From Solibacillus palustris (GTDB lineage: Bacteria; Bacillota; Bacilli; Bacillales_A; Planococcaceae), in the NCBI RefSeq assembly GCF_022549215.1, contig NZ_JAKZFC010000002.1, positions 124,001 to 188,000 of the forward strand: a stretch of 64,000 nucleotides of DNA, read 5' to 3'. Each line of letters opens with the position of its first letter. The stretch's first letter is position 1. This document shows positions 1 through 5,774 of the stretch, piece by piece. The notes below the pieces were generated by a model, which saw nothing but the letters and a program-made list of their open reading frames with translations, searched no databases and was not told the origin of the DNA. A program made the translations under genes and the position numbers.

Positions 1-90
1 ATAACGATATGCATATTTCGTTTCACCGGCAGCATTTTGATACTTGTAAATGTTGTCTTTTTTTGTTTTTTCCAAATTATATCTTGCCAT
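1..90 (-). CDS. int: Phage integrase, N-terminal fragment (cut by window edge)
   Basis: Thirty codons are visible from an ATG at 90 reading leftward out of the window. The start of the product, MARYNLEKTKKDNIYKYQN, followed by a basic/aromatic stretch ending YAYRY, looks like the arm-type DNA-binding beta-sheet domain that opens phage tyrosine integrases (Arm-DNA-bind family). Its position next to the ImmA/IrrE and repressor genes, on the same strand, is the usual place for a phage integrase. The catalytic R-H-R-Y domain is outside the window, so the assignment rests on this short N-terminus and on context. A GGGG stretch about 8 bases upstream of the ATG can serve as ribosome binding site. 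Confidence 0.7.
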   Translation of the reverse strand, partial: MARYNLEKTKKDNIYKYQNAAGETKYAYRY

Positions 91-111
91 TTTTTATTAC
101 CCCATTCCGTA

Positions 112-134
112 GCACGGGCAGGTGCGATAGCTTT
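112..134 (+). repeat. 23-bp direct repeat, copy 1
   Basis: A 23-base sequence beginning GCACGGGCAGGTGCG is repeated exactly at 2510-2532. It contains a small hairpin, GCAC-GGGCAG-GTGC. This copy lies between the integrase and the ImmA-like gene; copy 2 lies beyond the early regulatory genes, so the pair flanks the immunity region. Confidence 0.8.
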
Positions 135-153
135 AACGGGATAATTTATTACA

Positions 154-642
154 TCACTCCTTTCGAAAAGAGAATATATGTTCGTTTTTTGGTTGTAAAA
201 ATAGCTTCTTACATTTCAACTCGACTAATTCAATCGGGACATTATGTATAGAAGCTATTTCTTGTAACGATTCACGTTCATTGATGGATTCGTCGGGTAT
301 TAATAATTCAGCAGCAAAACGATTCGCTTCACGTTCGATTTTGCTAACTAATAAAAAAGTATCTTTACGCATCAAGGGGGTATTTACATGTTTATGTAAC
401 ACCGCATGTCCCAATTCGTGCGCGCAAACTACTTTTTGTAGATGGTCAGAAAGATTTTGGTTAATTACAATATACTGATTACGTCTATCGTACTTGTAGT
501 AACCGTTAATGTCGTGATGCAGATCATGTTTAAATACTAAGATATTACATGACTCTGCAATTTCGTAAGGGCAGGTAGTTTGGTGCTTTTTGGTCAATTG
601 CCTTACGATTTTTTGAATCCACATGCAATCACTTCGCTTCAC
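154..642 (-). CDS. ImmA/IrrE family zinc metalloprotease (XkdA-like)
   Basis: The protein of up to 162 residues carries the zinc protease signature HELGH (in VVCAHELGHAVLH) typical of the ImmA/IrrE family (COG2856). Members such as ImmA of ICEBs1 cleave the cognate phage or ICE repressor after DNA damage, which starts induction. The gene lies 6 bases downstream of the CI-like repressor gene on the same strand, the standard repressor/anti-repressor pair. The longest frame starts with GTG at 642. An ATG at 624 (MWIQKIV) is also possible and has an AAGTGA stretch close upstream; the sequence does not decide between them. The function is known for the family; the target repressor here is inferred from adjacency. 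Confidence 0.88.
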   Translation of the reverse strand: MKRSDCMWIQKIVRQLTKKHQTTCPYEIAESCNILVFKHDLHHDINGYYKYDRRNQYIVINQNLSDHLQKVVCAHELGHAVLHKHVNTPLMRKDTFLLVSKIEREANRFAAELLIPDESINERESLQEIASIHNVPIELVELKCKKLFLQPKNEHIFSFRKE

Positions 643-648
643 CAGTAT

Positions 649-1065
649 TTATTCTTCCTCGCGATATTTCTTAGGTGTGTACTTTTTGTTGATCCGTTGA
701 GTTTGTCTAAATAATAATTCCATTGATTCTAATAATGATTCTTTAGCTTCATCGCTCATTGGCTCACCGTCAAAGGCTAATCCATCAGTATTTTCAAGAT
801 CATTTTTAAATTGTTCAAGTCGTTTAGCGATGTCCTGTTCGCCTTTTAATAAATTATTACTTTTATTTGATGGAGTATCATTCCTACCTAATAATGAATC
901 AACAGAAATGTCATAAAGGTTGGCAATTGCTTGCAGTAGTTCATGATCAGGTTCTCTTATGCCGTTTTCGTAATGAGAATACCTAGCCCTAGAGATACCC
1001 AATTTTTTAGCAACTTCTTCTTGAGTTTGTTTACCTCGCAATTTTTTAAGGTTTTCTTGAAGCAC
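649..1065 (-). CDS. Phage CI-like repressor, XRE helix-turn-helix
   Basis: The protein has 138 residues. The N-terminal HTH_3 domain (about residues 4-58) contains QTQEEVAKKLGISRARYSHYENG, split here as QTQEEVAKKLGIS and RARYSHYENG, a clear XRE helix-turn-helix. The C-terminal part is acidic and helical and has no LexA-type autoprotease motif, which fits removal by the neighbouring ImmA-like protease. A longer frame opens at 1119, but GTG at 1065 is preceded by GAGGAG with a 6-base spacer and starts right before the HTH domain, so it is the chosen start. The gene is divergent from the Cro-like gene; operators GATAC-N5-GTATC lie in the gap and are its likely targets. A TATAAT at 1116-1111 may be its -10 element. 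Confidence 0.85.
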   Translation of the reverse strand: MLQENLKKLRGKQTQEEVAKKLGISRARYSHYENGIREPDHELLQAIANLYDISVDSLLGRNDTPSNKSNNLLKGEQDIAKRLEQFKNDLENTDGLAFDGEPMSDEAKESLLESMELLFRQTQRINKKYTPKKYREEE

Positions 1066-1126
1066 AAAATTCTCCTCACATTCATTTATAGGAACATATA
1101 TTTGTAAATGATTATACACATTGACA

Positions 1127-1141
1127 GATACAATTAGTATC
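1127..1141. promoter_or_regulatory. Operator 1 of the immunity region (GATAC-N5-GTATC)
   Basis: A 15-bp inverted repeat, GATAC-aatta-GTATC. It lies next to the presumed -10 element of the leftward repressor promoter (1116-1111), a position suited to autoregulation. It is one of five copies with the same half-sites and spacing. Confidence 0.75.
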
Positions 1142-1155
1142 TTTAAAAAACAAAT

Positions 1156-1170
1156 GATACAAAAAGTATC
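1156..1170. promoter_or_regulatory. Operator 2 of the immunity region
   Basis: GATAC-aaaaa-GTATC, in the middle of the divergent control region between repressor and Cro-like genes. Confidence 0.75.
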
Positions 1171-1178
1171 AAAAATAG

Positions 1179-1207
1179 TTGACGATACGAAATGTATCTG
1201 ATATATT
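1179..1207 (+). promoter_or_regulatory. Early rightward promoter (sigma-A type)
   Basis: TTGACG at 1179-1184 and TATATT at 1202-1207 are separated by 17 bases, close to the sigma-A consensus. Operator 3 fills the spacer, so a bound repressor would block polymerase directly. The promoter would drive the Cro-like gene at 1251 and the genes after it. Confidence 0.8.
1184..1198. promoter_or_regulatory. Operator 3 of the immunity region
   Basis: GATAC-gaaat-GTATC, located inside the spacer of the early rightward promoter. Confidence 0.78.
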
Positions 1208-1216
1208 TTGTTTAAA

Positions 1217-1231
1217 GATACGAAATGTATC
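1217..1231. promoter_or_regulatory. Operator 4 of the immunity region
   Basis: GATAC-gaaat-GTATC, with the same centre as operator 3. It lies just downstream of the early promoter and upstream of the ribosome binding site of the Cro-like gene. Confidence 0.78.
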
Positions 1232-1250
1232 AGAAAGGCAGGTGGAAATT

Positions 1251-1484
1251 TTGAGAAAGAAACTAATTGAACAACGTAAACAACATTTATTAACTCAGTT
1301 TGAATTAGCTAAACAATTGGGGATTTCTGAAGTATATGTTAGGAAATTGGAAAGAGGTTCACGTAATCCATCCATCGCATTAATGATTAAATTTGAAGAA
1401 TTTTTTGGTTTACCAATGAAAGAATTGTTTCCAGATATTTTTTTAAAAGTAAATGATACAGAATGTATCAAAAAATTAGCTTAG
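1251..1484 (+). CDS. Cro-like XRE helix-turn-helix regulator
   Basis: The protein has 77 residues and is mostly one XRE helix-turn-helix (FELAKQLGISEVYVRKLERG). It is the first gene of the rightward early operon, divergent from the repressor, the usual place for Cro. The start is TTG at 1251, preceded by AGGTGG with a 5-base spacer; the frame extends upstream to 1179, but that part overlaps the promoter and operators and cannot be translated from this transcript. The last codons contain a fifth operator (1455-1469), so the coding sequence doubles as a control site for the next gene. Confidence 0.82.
   Translation: MRKKLIEQRKQHLLTQFELAKQLGISEVYVRKLERGSRNPSIALMIKFEEFFGLPMKELFPDIFLKVNDTECIKKLA
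1455..1469. promoter_or_regulatory. Operator 5, inside the 3' end of the Cro-like gene
   Basis: GATAC-agaat-GTATC with the same half-sites and spacing as operators 1-4. It lies in the last codons of the Cro-like gene and 28 bases before the start of the Rha-like gene. This suggests that the repressor or Cro also acts on passage into the antirepressor gene. Confidence 0.7.
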
Positions 1485-1496
1485 GAGGCTCATTAC

Positions 1497-2192
1497 ATGA
1501 ATCAATTATTACGAAACATTACAAGTTTGGAAGTCGCGGAGATGGTAGGGCGAGATCATAACGAAGTATTGAAAGATTTACGCCGTATCAGCACTCAATT
1601 AGGAGAGGGGATTTTACCCCAGTCCTATTTCATTGAATCATCTTATACAAATAGTCAAAACAAGGAATTACCCAGTTTTCTTTTAACGAAAAAAGGCTGT
1701 GAACTATATGGGACACGTATGACAGGTGGAAAAGGTACACAATTTGCAGTCAAGTACATTGACCGTTTCAACGAAATGGAGGAAACGATACAGCAAAAAC
1801 AACTTCTGCAGGATCCGATCACTTTAGCTTTAAAAGCTGCACTAGAAACGCGTGAACAAATACAAACGATACAACAAGATGTCAATTTACTAAAAGGCAC
1901 AATGCGTATCGATGGTCGCCAAGAGTACGCATTAAAAGAACAAGGTAAGTCGAAGGTTTTACAAGAACTTGGCGGATATGGCTCATTAGCTTACGAAAAA
2001 CTAAGTCGTAAAGTTTTCGCGCAACTATGGCGTGACTTTAAAAAGCACTTTATTTTACCTCGCTCAACAGAATTACCAAGGGAGAGATTTGATGAAGGGG
2101 TAAAATTTATTGCTATGTGGCGTCCAGATACAACACTTGCAATCGATATTGAGGCGGCTAATAAACAAGCGCAATTTAAATTAGTGGAGTAA
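1497..2192 (+). CDS. Rha-type phage regulatory protein / antirepressor with ORF6C-like C-terminus
   Basis: The 231-residue product opens with a Rha-family domain (about residues 8-95): SLEVAEMVGRDHNEVLKDLR, then SYF and FLLTKKGCELYG and MTGGKGTQFAVKYIDRFNEM. The family consists of phage regulators and antirepressors related to KilA-N/ORF6N proteins. The C-terminal part, from about 125 on, ends in GYGSLAYEKLSRKVFAQLWR and a stretch typical of the ORF6C domain. It is the second gene of the early operon, with RBS TTAGGAGG close upstream. Its role in switching out of lysogeny is inferred from family and position. Confidence 0.82.
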   Translation: MNQLLRNITSLEVAEMVGRDHNEVLKDLRRISTQLGEGILPQSYFIESSYTNSQNKELPSFLLTKKGCELYGTRMTGGKGTQFAVKYIDRFNEMEETIQQKQLLQDPITLALKAALETREQIQTIQQDVNLLKGTMRIDGRQEYALKEQGKSKVLQELGGYGSLAYEKLSRKVFAQLWRDFKKHFILPRSTELPRERFDEGVKFIAMWRPDTTLAIDIEAANKQAQFKLVE

Positions 2193-2193
2193 A

Positions 2194-2219
2194 GAAGGCG
2201 CCACACCAGCGCCTTTCTG
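2194..2219 (+). terminator. Hairpin terminator after the Rha-like gene
   Basis: AAGGCGC and GCGCCTT form a stem around a short loop directly after the stop codon, followed by TCT rather than a long T run. It is a probable weak terminator or attenuator. Confidence 0.5.
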
Positions 2220-2260
2220 AAAATGATAGTGTGGAATTTTTTCCGAGGAGTAGGTGTTAT

Positions 2261-2500
2261 ATGAAGAAAAATCCGATTAACGAGGAAATTGAAAATCTCG
2301 ATGAACCACTCGTTTACGAGATTGAGGATTTAATCCGTATTACAAAATTCAAAGAAGATATGTTAAAAGAATATTTTTTACATGATCCTCGGATTTTACG
2401 ATGGCAACGCAGAGGCAAAGCACGGGGCAAACGTGTTTGGCTCGCTAAAGAAACGCGTAACGCTATCCGAGAAATCATGTTAAATGAATGGCCAAGCTAA
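2261..2500 (+). CDS. Small phage DNA-binding-like protein (DUF771/excisionase-like, tentative)
   Basis: The product has 79 residues. The frame opens at 2231, but the ATG at 2261 has GAGGAG 9 bases before it. The protein is charged, with an acidic N-terminal part and a basic patch RWQRRGKARGKRVW near the C-terminus. A segment reading YEIEDLIRITKFKEDMLKEYF resembles a winged helix of the DUF771/MerR-like type used by small phage regulators, split here only for reference. No firm family match can be claimed from sight. Position among the regulators and basic character suggest DNA binding; the function is unknown. Confidence 0.55.
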   Translation: MKKNPINEEIENLDEPLVYEIEDLIRITKFKEDMLKEYFLHDPRILRWQRRGKARGKRVWLAKETRNAIREIMLNEWPS

Positions 2501-2509
2501 AAAAATAAT

Positions 2510-2532
2510 GCACGGGCAGGTGCGATAGCTTT
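2510..2532 (+). repeat. 23-bp direct repeat, copy 2
   Basis: Exact copy of the sequence at 112-134, again containing the GCAC-GGGCAG-GTGC hairpin. It opens a 200-bp non-coding stretch (2501-2708) rich in small palindromes, before the second XRE gene. Confidence 0.8.
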
Positions 2533-2542
2533 GAACCATATA

Positions 2543-2584
2543 GCCGAGGGCAATCGGCAGTAAAAAGAGCTAGGGCAATAGCTC
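2543..2584 (+). ncRNA. Two consecutive hairpins with identical GGGCAA loops
   Basis: GCCGA-GGGCAA-TCGGC at 2543-2558 and GAGCTA-GGGCAA-TAGCTC at 2567-2584 have perfect stems of different sequence but the same six-base loop. Different stems with one conserved loop suggest a structure recognised in RNA, probably in the leader of the XRE gene at 2709. The rest of 2501-2708 holds a 14-bp palindrome, GCAAGTTAACTTGC (2589-2602), and a short tandem duplication of AGTCGGAAATGG near 2660-2690; no gene was found there. Confidence 0.5.
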
Positions 2585-2708
2585 AATAGCAAGTTAACTT
2601 GCTTAATTAAATATATCCGATTTTGGTACTTGATAGTATTAAAAGTCCACAGTCGACTAGTCGGAAATGGATTAGTCGGAAATGGAATATTGAAGGGAGG
2701 TAGAAATT

Positions 2709-2999
2709 ATGGCAACTGATTTTGCAAGACATTTAAAAGATTTCCGCGAGCGCGCTAGCATCACGCAAACGGAAATGGCTCAAAAGCTTAATATGACACA
2801 ATCGCATATTAGTAAATATGAGACGGGGCGTAAGGTAATCGATTTAGAAACATTCATGAGTTGGGTACGTGCGACAAACAGCGAGATGCAAGCAGCGATG
2901 ATTATGTTTGGGGCTGATATTTTTGCACAGGCATCACAAGCGGTCACATTAATTCCGGCATTTATAACAACGGTAGATGCTACACAGCTTTTTATGTAA
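2709..2999 (+). CDS. Second XRE-family helix-turn-helix regulator
   Basis: The product has 96 residues with an N-terminal XRE domain (about residues 7-60), including TQTEMAQKLNMTQSHISKYE. The C-terminal third is hydrophobic (ending AVTLIPAFITTVDATQLFM) and has no recognised domain. A strong AAGGGAGG lies 8 bases before the ATG. It is the first gene after the palindrome-rich leader at 2501-2708, which suggests regulated expression separate from the Cro-like gene. Such second XRE genes often control the timing of early transcription in Bacillus phages; the specific role here is not known. Confidence 0.75.
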   Translation: MATDFARHLKDFRERASITQTEMAQKLNMTQSHISKYETGRKVIDLETFMSWVRATNSEMQAAMIMFGADIFAQASQAVTLIPAFITTVDATQLFM

Positions 3000-3017
3000 T
3001 AGAAGGAGATGGAAGGG

Positions 3018-3161
3018 ATGATCAAGAAAGTGCGTGATTTCTTCTTTTTAGAAGAAGCGAAGGCATCGGATTCTGATAAGGCAGTTATCATCTTACTTTT
3101 GATTGTTGGTGTATTCGCAGTTTATGCATTAGCAGTCGGATATGGAGGTTTACATGCTTAA
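3018..3161 (+). CDS. Small membrane protein (47 aa)
   Basis: ATG at 3018 follows GAAGGAG and GGAAGGG and opens a frame of 47 codons. The product has a charged amphipathic N-terminus (MIKKVRDFFFLEEAKASD) and one membrane segment (AVIILLLIVGVFAVYALAV). It lies 18 bases after the XRE gene and overlaps the next tiny frame by 8 bases, as in a tightly packed phage operon. Function unknown. Confidence 0.55.
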   Translation: MIKKVRDFFFLEEAKASDSDKAVIILLLIVGVFAVYALAVGYGGLHA

Positions 3162-3237
3162 ATGGTTGTTCAACTGGCACAAGTTATCAGTCCAGCAAAG
3201 GTTGCTAATCAGTGGCAGACAAATAAAAAACCGCTAA
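3154..3237 (+). CDS. Very small hypothetical phage protein (27 aa)
   Basis: ATG at 3154 is preceded by GGAGG with a 5-base spacer and overlaps the end of the 47-aa gene. The product starts MLKWLFNWHKLSVQQRLL and is basic and amphipathic. The good ribosome binding site and coupling are the only support. Confidence 0.35.
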   Translation: MLKWLFNWHKLSVQQRLLISGRQIKNR

Positions 3238-3257
3238 TCGCGGGAACGATTAACGGT
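3229..3257 (+). terminator. Imperfect hairpin of the AACCGC...GCGGTT class
   Basis: ACCGCTAATCG pairs with CGATTAACGGT (one mismatch) around a short loop, without a strong T run. Related hairpins occur at 3969-3991 and near 11942-11969. Confidence 0.4.
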
Positions 3258-3303
3258 CGGTACAAGTTTAGTAGATTCATTATAACAAATTTTAACTGAC
3301 ATT

Positions 3304-3411
3304 GCGAGTTAACTTTACTCGCTCTCGTCAAGCAGCACATAGCAGACCGCATCCTCCCAAAATAAGTGCGGCTAGGCCATTGACTATGTGTTGCTTGATG
3401 GGATTCGTCCC
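3304..3411 (+). ncRNA. Structured RNA candidate in the early leader
   Basis: Three nested or consecutive hairpins fill this gene-free stretch. GCGAG pairs with CTCGC at 3304-3322. A 15-bp stem pairs 3328-3342 with 3384-3398 (one G-U) and encloses an inner stem CCGCA/TGCGG (3347-3351 with 3367-3371). A GGGA-TTCG-TCCC hairpin (3400-3411) has the unusually stable UUCG tetraloop. The next gene starts 25 bases later. This could be a cis-acting leader or a small RNA; no known riboswitch class was recognised. Confidence 0.5.
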
Positions 3412-3435
3412 ATACAAAAAATGAGGAGTGATTTT

Positions 3436-3693
3436 ATGTCAATGATAGAAGGGTTAAAAAACGCAGCATCAATTATTGAACAATACCAACTTGAGTCAGT
3501 ACTTTCAGTGGATTGCGATGAAAGACAAGGGGCTCGCATTCAGATTTGGGATCATAGTGAATTAGAAAAAATCAGTCATTTAGTAATTAATGAGGTTACA
3601 CCAAAAATCAGTCGTGCTTATGTAATGCTGAATGGCGTAAAAATTTTCATGGTCACTAGTGATGTATCTAACTGGTTAGAGGAAATCGCATGA
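3436..3693 (+). CDS. Hypothetical early phage protein (85 aa)
   Basis: The frame opens at 3388, but ATG at 3436 has GAGGAGTG 7 bases before it and lies after the structured leader, so it is the likely start. The product begins MSMIEGLKNAASIIEQY and looks like a small alpha/beta protein with no recognised motif. Its stop overlaps the next start by 4 bases (ATGA), indicating translational coupling. Function unknown. Confidence 0.6.
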   Translation: MSMIEGLKNAASIIEQYQLESVLSVDCDERQGARIQIWDHSELEKISHLVINEVTPKISRAYVMLNGVKIFMVTSDVSNWLEEIA

Positions 3694-3965
3694 TGTTGGA
3701 AATTGAAAACACAACGTACAGTGGTGTAGGTAAAACGTTTGTTGGTTTGTATGATGCACCAGCGCCAGTTTTATTGGACTGGAAAGGTCACCAAGTGTTT
3801 AAGGGTGAGGAGTATTACGTATTCGGTGAAAATGAGCATGAAATTTTTGTGCATATCGAGGAAGTTTGCGAGTTTTTAGATGACAGTCGGTTAGGTGTTA
3901 GTTGTTACGAGCAACTAATTACTTTAATCGAAGTTTATCACGACAATTATCCAATCATTGCATAA
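3690..3965 (+). CDS. Hypothetical early phage protein (91 aa)
   Basis: This gene is coupled to the previous one through an ATGA overlap. The product is acidic and beta-rich (KGEEYYVFGENEHEIFVHIE) with no catalytic motif seen. It is followed by a strong hairpin, so the pair 3436-3965 is probably a two-gene unit. Function unknown. Confidence 0.6.
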   Translation: MMLEIENTTYSGVGKTFVGLYDAPAPVLLDWKGHQVFKGEEYYVFGENEHEIFVHIEEVCEFLDDSRLGVSCYEQLITLIEVYHDNYPIIA

Positions 3966-3968
3966 GAA

Positions 3969-4042
3969 AACCGCTGTTACGAGCAGCGGTTAAGATTAGG
4001 CTCATGCCACAATAATTTATTTCATTTTAGAGCATGAGCCTA
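3969..4042 (+). terminator. Two hairpins ending the 3436-3965 unit
   Basis: AACCGCTG/CAGCGGTT (3969-3976 with 3984-3991) is followed by an 11-bp perfect stem, TAGGCTCATGC with GCATGAGCCTA (3997-4007 with 4032-4042), around a 24-base AT-rich loop. Neither has a long T run, so they may attenuate transcription or protect the RNA. Confidence 0.5.
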
Positions 4043-4080
4043 AAAATATCAATTAAAAACATTGTTTAGGAGGTCTTTAA

Positions 4081-4644
4081 ATGAACGTATTACAGGAGCA
4101 AGAATTATTTGAACTAGAGCAAAATGGTGAAGAAAGTCGAGTTTATGTAATCACTGATTTAAACGGATTAAATTGGGCATTTCGCAAAATGTCCGCTATC
4201 CATGCGAAAGTAAATGATGTTAAAGCATTGGCGCAAGCCGAGCGAGAACGTATCGATAAATATGAGCTTAGCGAGTTGGCAAAATACGAAAATGATTTAG
4301 CTTATTTTACGCAAAAAATTACAGAGTATCATGCAACGGTATTAGCAGACGATCCAAAAGCAAAATCCATCAAAACACCATATGGAGTAGCTAAATCCAC
4401 ATCAAGTAAAGCAGCACCCGAAAAAGCGGACGAGCAGGCGCTAATCCAGTATGCCAAATCTAACGAAATTGACGTTGTAGAGGTCAAAACAACCGAGTCA
4501 CTCAAATGGGCGGAGTTGAAGAAAACACTCAGTGTGGTCGAATCTGATGGCGAATTAGTGGTCGTTGATTCAGATGGTCAGCGCGTGCCGGGTGTGACGG
4601 TAAAACCTCCGTCAGTTTCCTTTAAAGTCGAGGTGTCGGATTGA
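4081..4644 (+). CDS. Host-nuclease inhibitor, Gam-like
   Basis: The 187-residue product has a long charged coiled coil (about residues 35-90: VNDVKALAQAERERIDKYE and after) followed by a segment with GVAKSTSSKA and W-x-x-L-K. This is the pattern of the Mu Gam-like family (host-nuclease inhibitor Gam), which binds DNA ends and protects them from RecBCD/AddAB. It overlaps the Erf gene by a TGATG stop-start, so the two are coupled. Gam plus a single-strand annealing protein is the standard phage recombination pair. RBS TAGGAGG precedes the ATG. Confidence 0.82.
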   Translation: MNVLQEQELFELEQNGEESRVYVITDLNGLNWAFRKMSAIHAKVNDVKALAQAERERIDKYELSELAKYENDLAYFTQKITEYHATVLADDPKAKSIKTPYGVAKSTSSKAAPEKADEQALIQYAKSNEIDVVEVKTTESLKWAELKKTLSVVESDGELVVVDSDGQRVPGVTVKPPSVSFKVEVSD

Positions 4645-5342
4645 TGAATAAATCAGAGTCAATTATCGAGTTGGCAAAAGCATTAGCAACATTCCAGGGC
4701 GAGGTTAAACAGCCGACAAAAGACGGTAAAAATCCTCACTTTAAATCAACATACGTGACGTTGGATGGGGTAGTGCAAGCAATCACTGAGACTGCAAGCA
4801 AGCACGGTTTATCGTTTATGCAATTTCCGATTAATGATGAGGCTCGCATTGGTATTAAAACACTTGTTATGCACATAAGCGGCGAATTTATCGAGACTGA
4901 CCCAATCTTTGCAACGCCAGGTAAACAAGATGCACAAGCAGCCGGGAGCGTTATCACATACCTTAAGCGCTACAGCTTAGCAGCAATTTTCGGCATCACA
5001 TCAGACGTAGATGACGATGGCGAGGGCGCATCATTCAGTAGTAACCAGCAATACCAACAGCCACAATATCAAAATCAGCAGTACCAACTACCGCAATACC
5101 AACAGCAGAATCAAACAGCACCACCACAGCAAAGCAACGGAATCACTGAGCCGCAATTAAAGGCACTTAACGCTAAACTATCCAATTGTGCAGGTGGAGA
5201 CAAAGACCAAATGGCGGTTATTTACAACGGTGCACTCGATGTAATGGGAATTCCGAGTGGGACAAACCGCAAAGATTTAACCAAAACGCAAGCGAGTAAA
5301 GTGATTGATTATTTGGCTAATTTAGAGCCAGCAACAGCATAA
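4644..5342 (+). CDS. erf: Single-strand annealing protein, ERF family
   Basis: The 232-residue product carries the ERF superfamily core (about residues 8-135): NPHFKSTYVTLDGVVQAI, GLSFMQFP, then GSVITYLKRYSLAAIFGI followed by an acidic DVDDDGEG. ERF proteins anneal complementary single strands for phage recombination and replication. A glutamine-rich linker (about 136-170) leads to a C-terminal domain of about 60 residues, possibly for protein contacts. The start is ATG at 4644, overlapping the Gam stop; a TTG at 4641 is also in frame. Acts in the cytoplasm with the Gam-like protein. Confidence 0.88.
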   Translation: MNKSESIIELAKALATFQGEVKQPTKDGKNPHFKSTYVTLDGVVQAITETASKHGLSFMQFPINDEARIGIKTLVMHISGEFIETDPIFATPGKQDAQAAGSVITYLKRYSLAAIFGITSDVDDDGEGASFSSNQQYQQPQYQNQQYQLPQYQQQNQTAPPQQSNGITEPQLKALNAKLSNCAGGDKDQMAVIYNGALDVMGIPSGTNRKDLTKTQASKVIDYLANLEPATA

Positions 5343-5343
5343 A

Positions 5344-5366
5344 GGACAGGGGATTTTTCCCCGTCC
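5344..5366 (+). terminator. Hairpin between erf and the zinc-finger gene
   Basis: GGAC-a-GGGG pairs with CCCC-GTCC around a short T-rich loop just after the erf stop. It has no downstream T run and lies within the operon, so it may be an attenuator or processing site. Confidence 0.45.
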
Positions 5367-5383
5367 AATTATGAGGGTTACTC

Positions 5384-5755
5384 ATGGAAATGGAATGTCC
5401 GTACTGCACAGGCCAAGTCGAGTTTGTAAGCACCAAACAATTTTACGGCAAGGATTATGGCACGAACGTATATGTTTGTTATCCGTGTGACGCTTATGTC
5501 GGTACGCATGGGAAAGGTAAAACGCCACTTGGTACATTAGCTAACAAACAATTACGCTCACTACATATGACAGCACATTCAATTTTCGACCCACTGTGGA
5601 AGGGCAAATTCCGCAAGATGGGGCGTAGTGGAGCTTATCGTTTGATACAAAAACTTATGGATTTACCGCCAGAAAAGGCGCACATCGCGATGTTTGATGA
5701 AGAACAATGTCGTTTATTAATTAGCAAATTGAAAGAATATCGAGGGCTTAATTAG
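5384..5755 (+). CDS. DUF3268 zinc-finger protein
   Basis: The 123-residue product starts with CPYC and has a second CYPC (in YVCYPCDAYVG), making a zinc ribbon in the first 45 residues. The GTHGKGKTPLGTLANKQLR segment is typical of the DUF3268 family, found in phage replication regions. The C-terminal part is helical and may bind DNA. It lies between the annealing protein and the replisome organiser, which suggests a role in recombination or replication; the biochemical function is unknown. Confidence 0.75.
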   Translation: MEMECPYCTGQVEFVSTKQFYGKDYGTNVYVCYPCDAYVGTHGKGKTPLGTLANKQLRSLHMTAHSIFDPLWKGKFRKMGRSGAYRLIQKLMDLPPEKAHIAMFDEEQCRLLISKLKEYRGLN

Positions 5756-5759
5756 GAGG

Positions 5760-5774
5760 GCTAGGGCAATGGCT
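5760..5774 (+). promoter_or_regulatory. GGGCAA-loop hairpin over the start codon of the replisome gene
   Basis: GGCTA-GGGCAA-TGGCT can fold with the initiator ATG (5769-5771) at the loop/stem edge. The loop is the same six bases as in the two hairpins at 2543-2584. The stem contains two G-U pairs, so it is weaker than those. Confidence 0.4.

Noticed and set aside
9-251. 80-codon rightward open frame at the window start
   Set aside because: It overlaps the leftward integrase start and ImmA-like gene, has no ribosome binding site and no family-like sequence.
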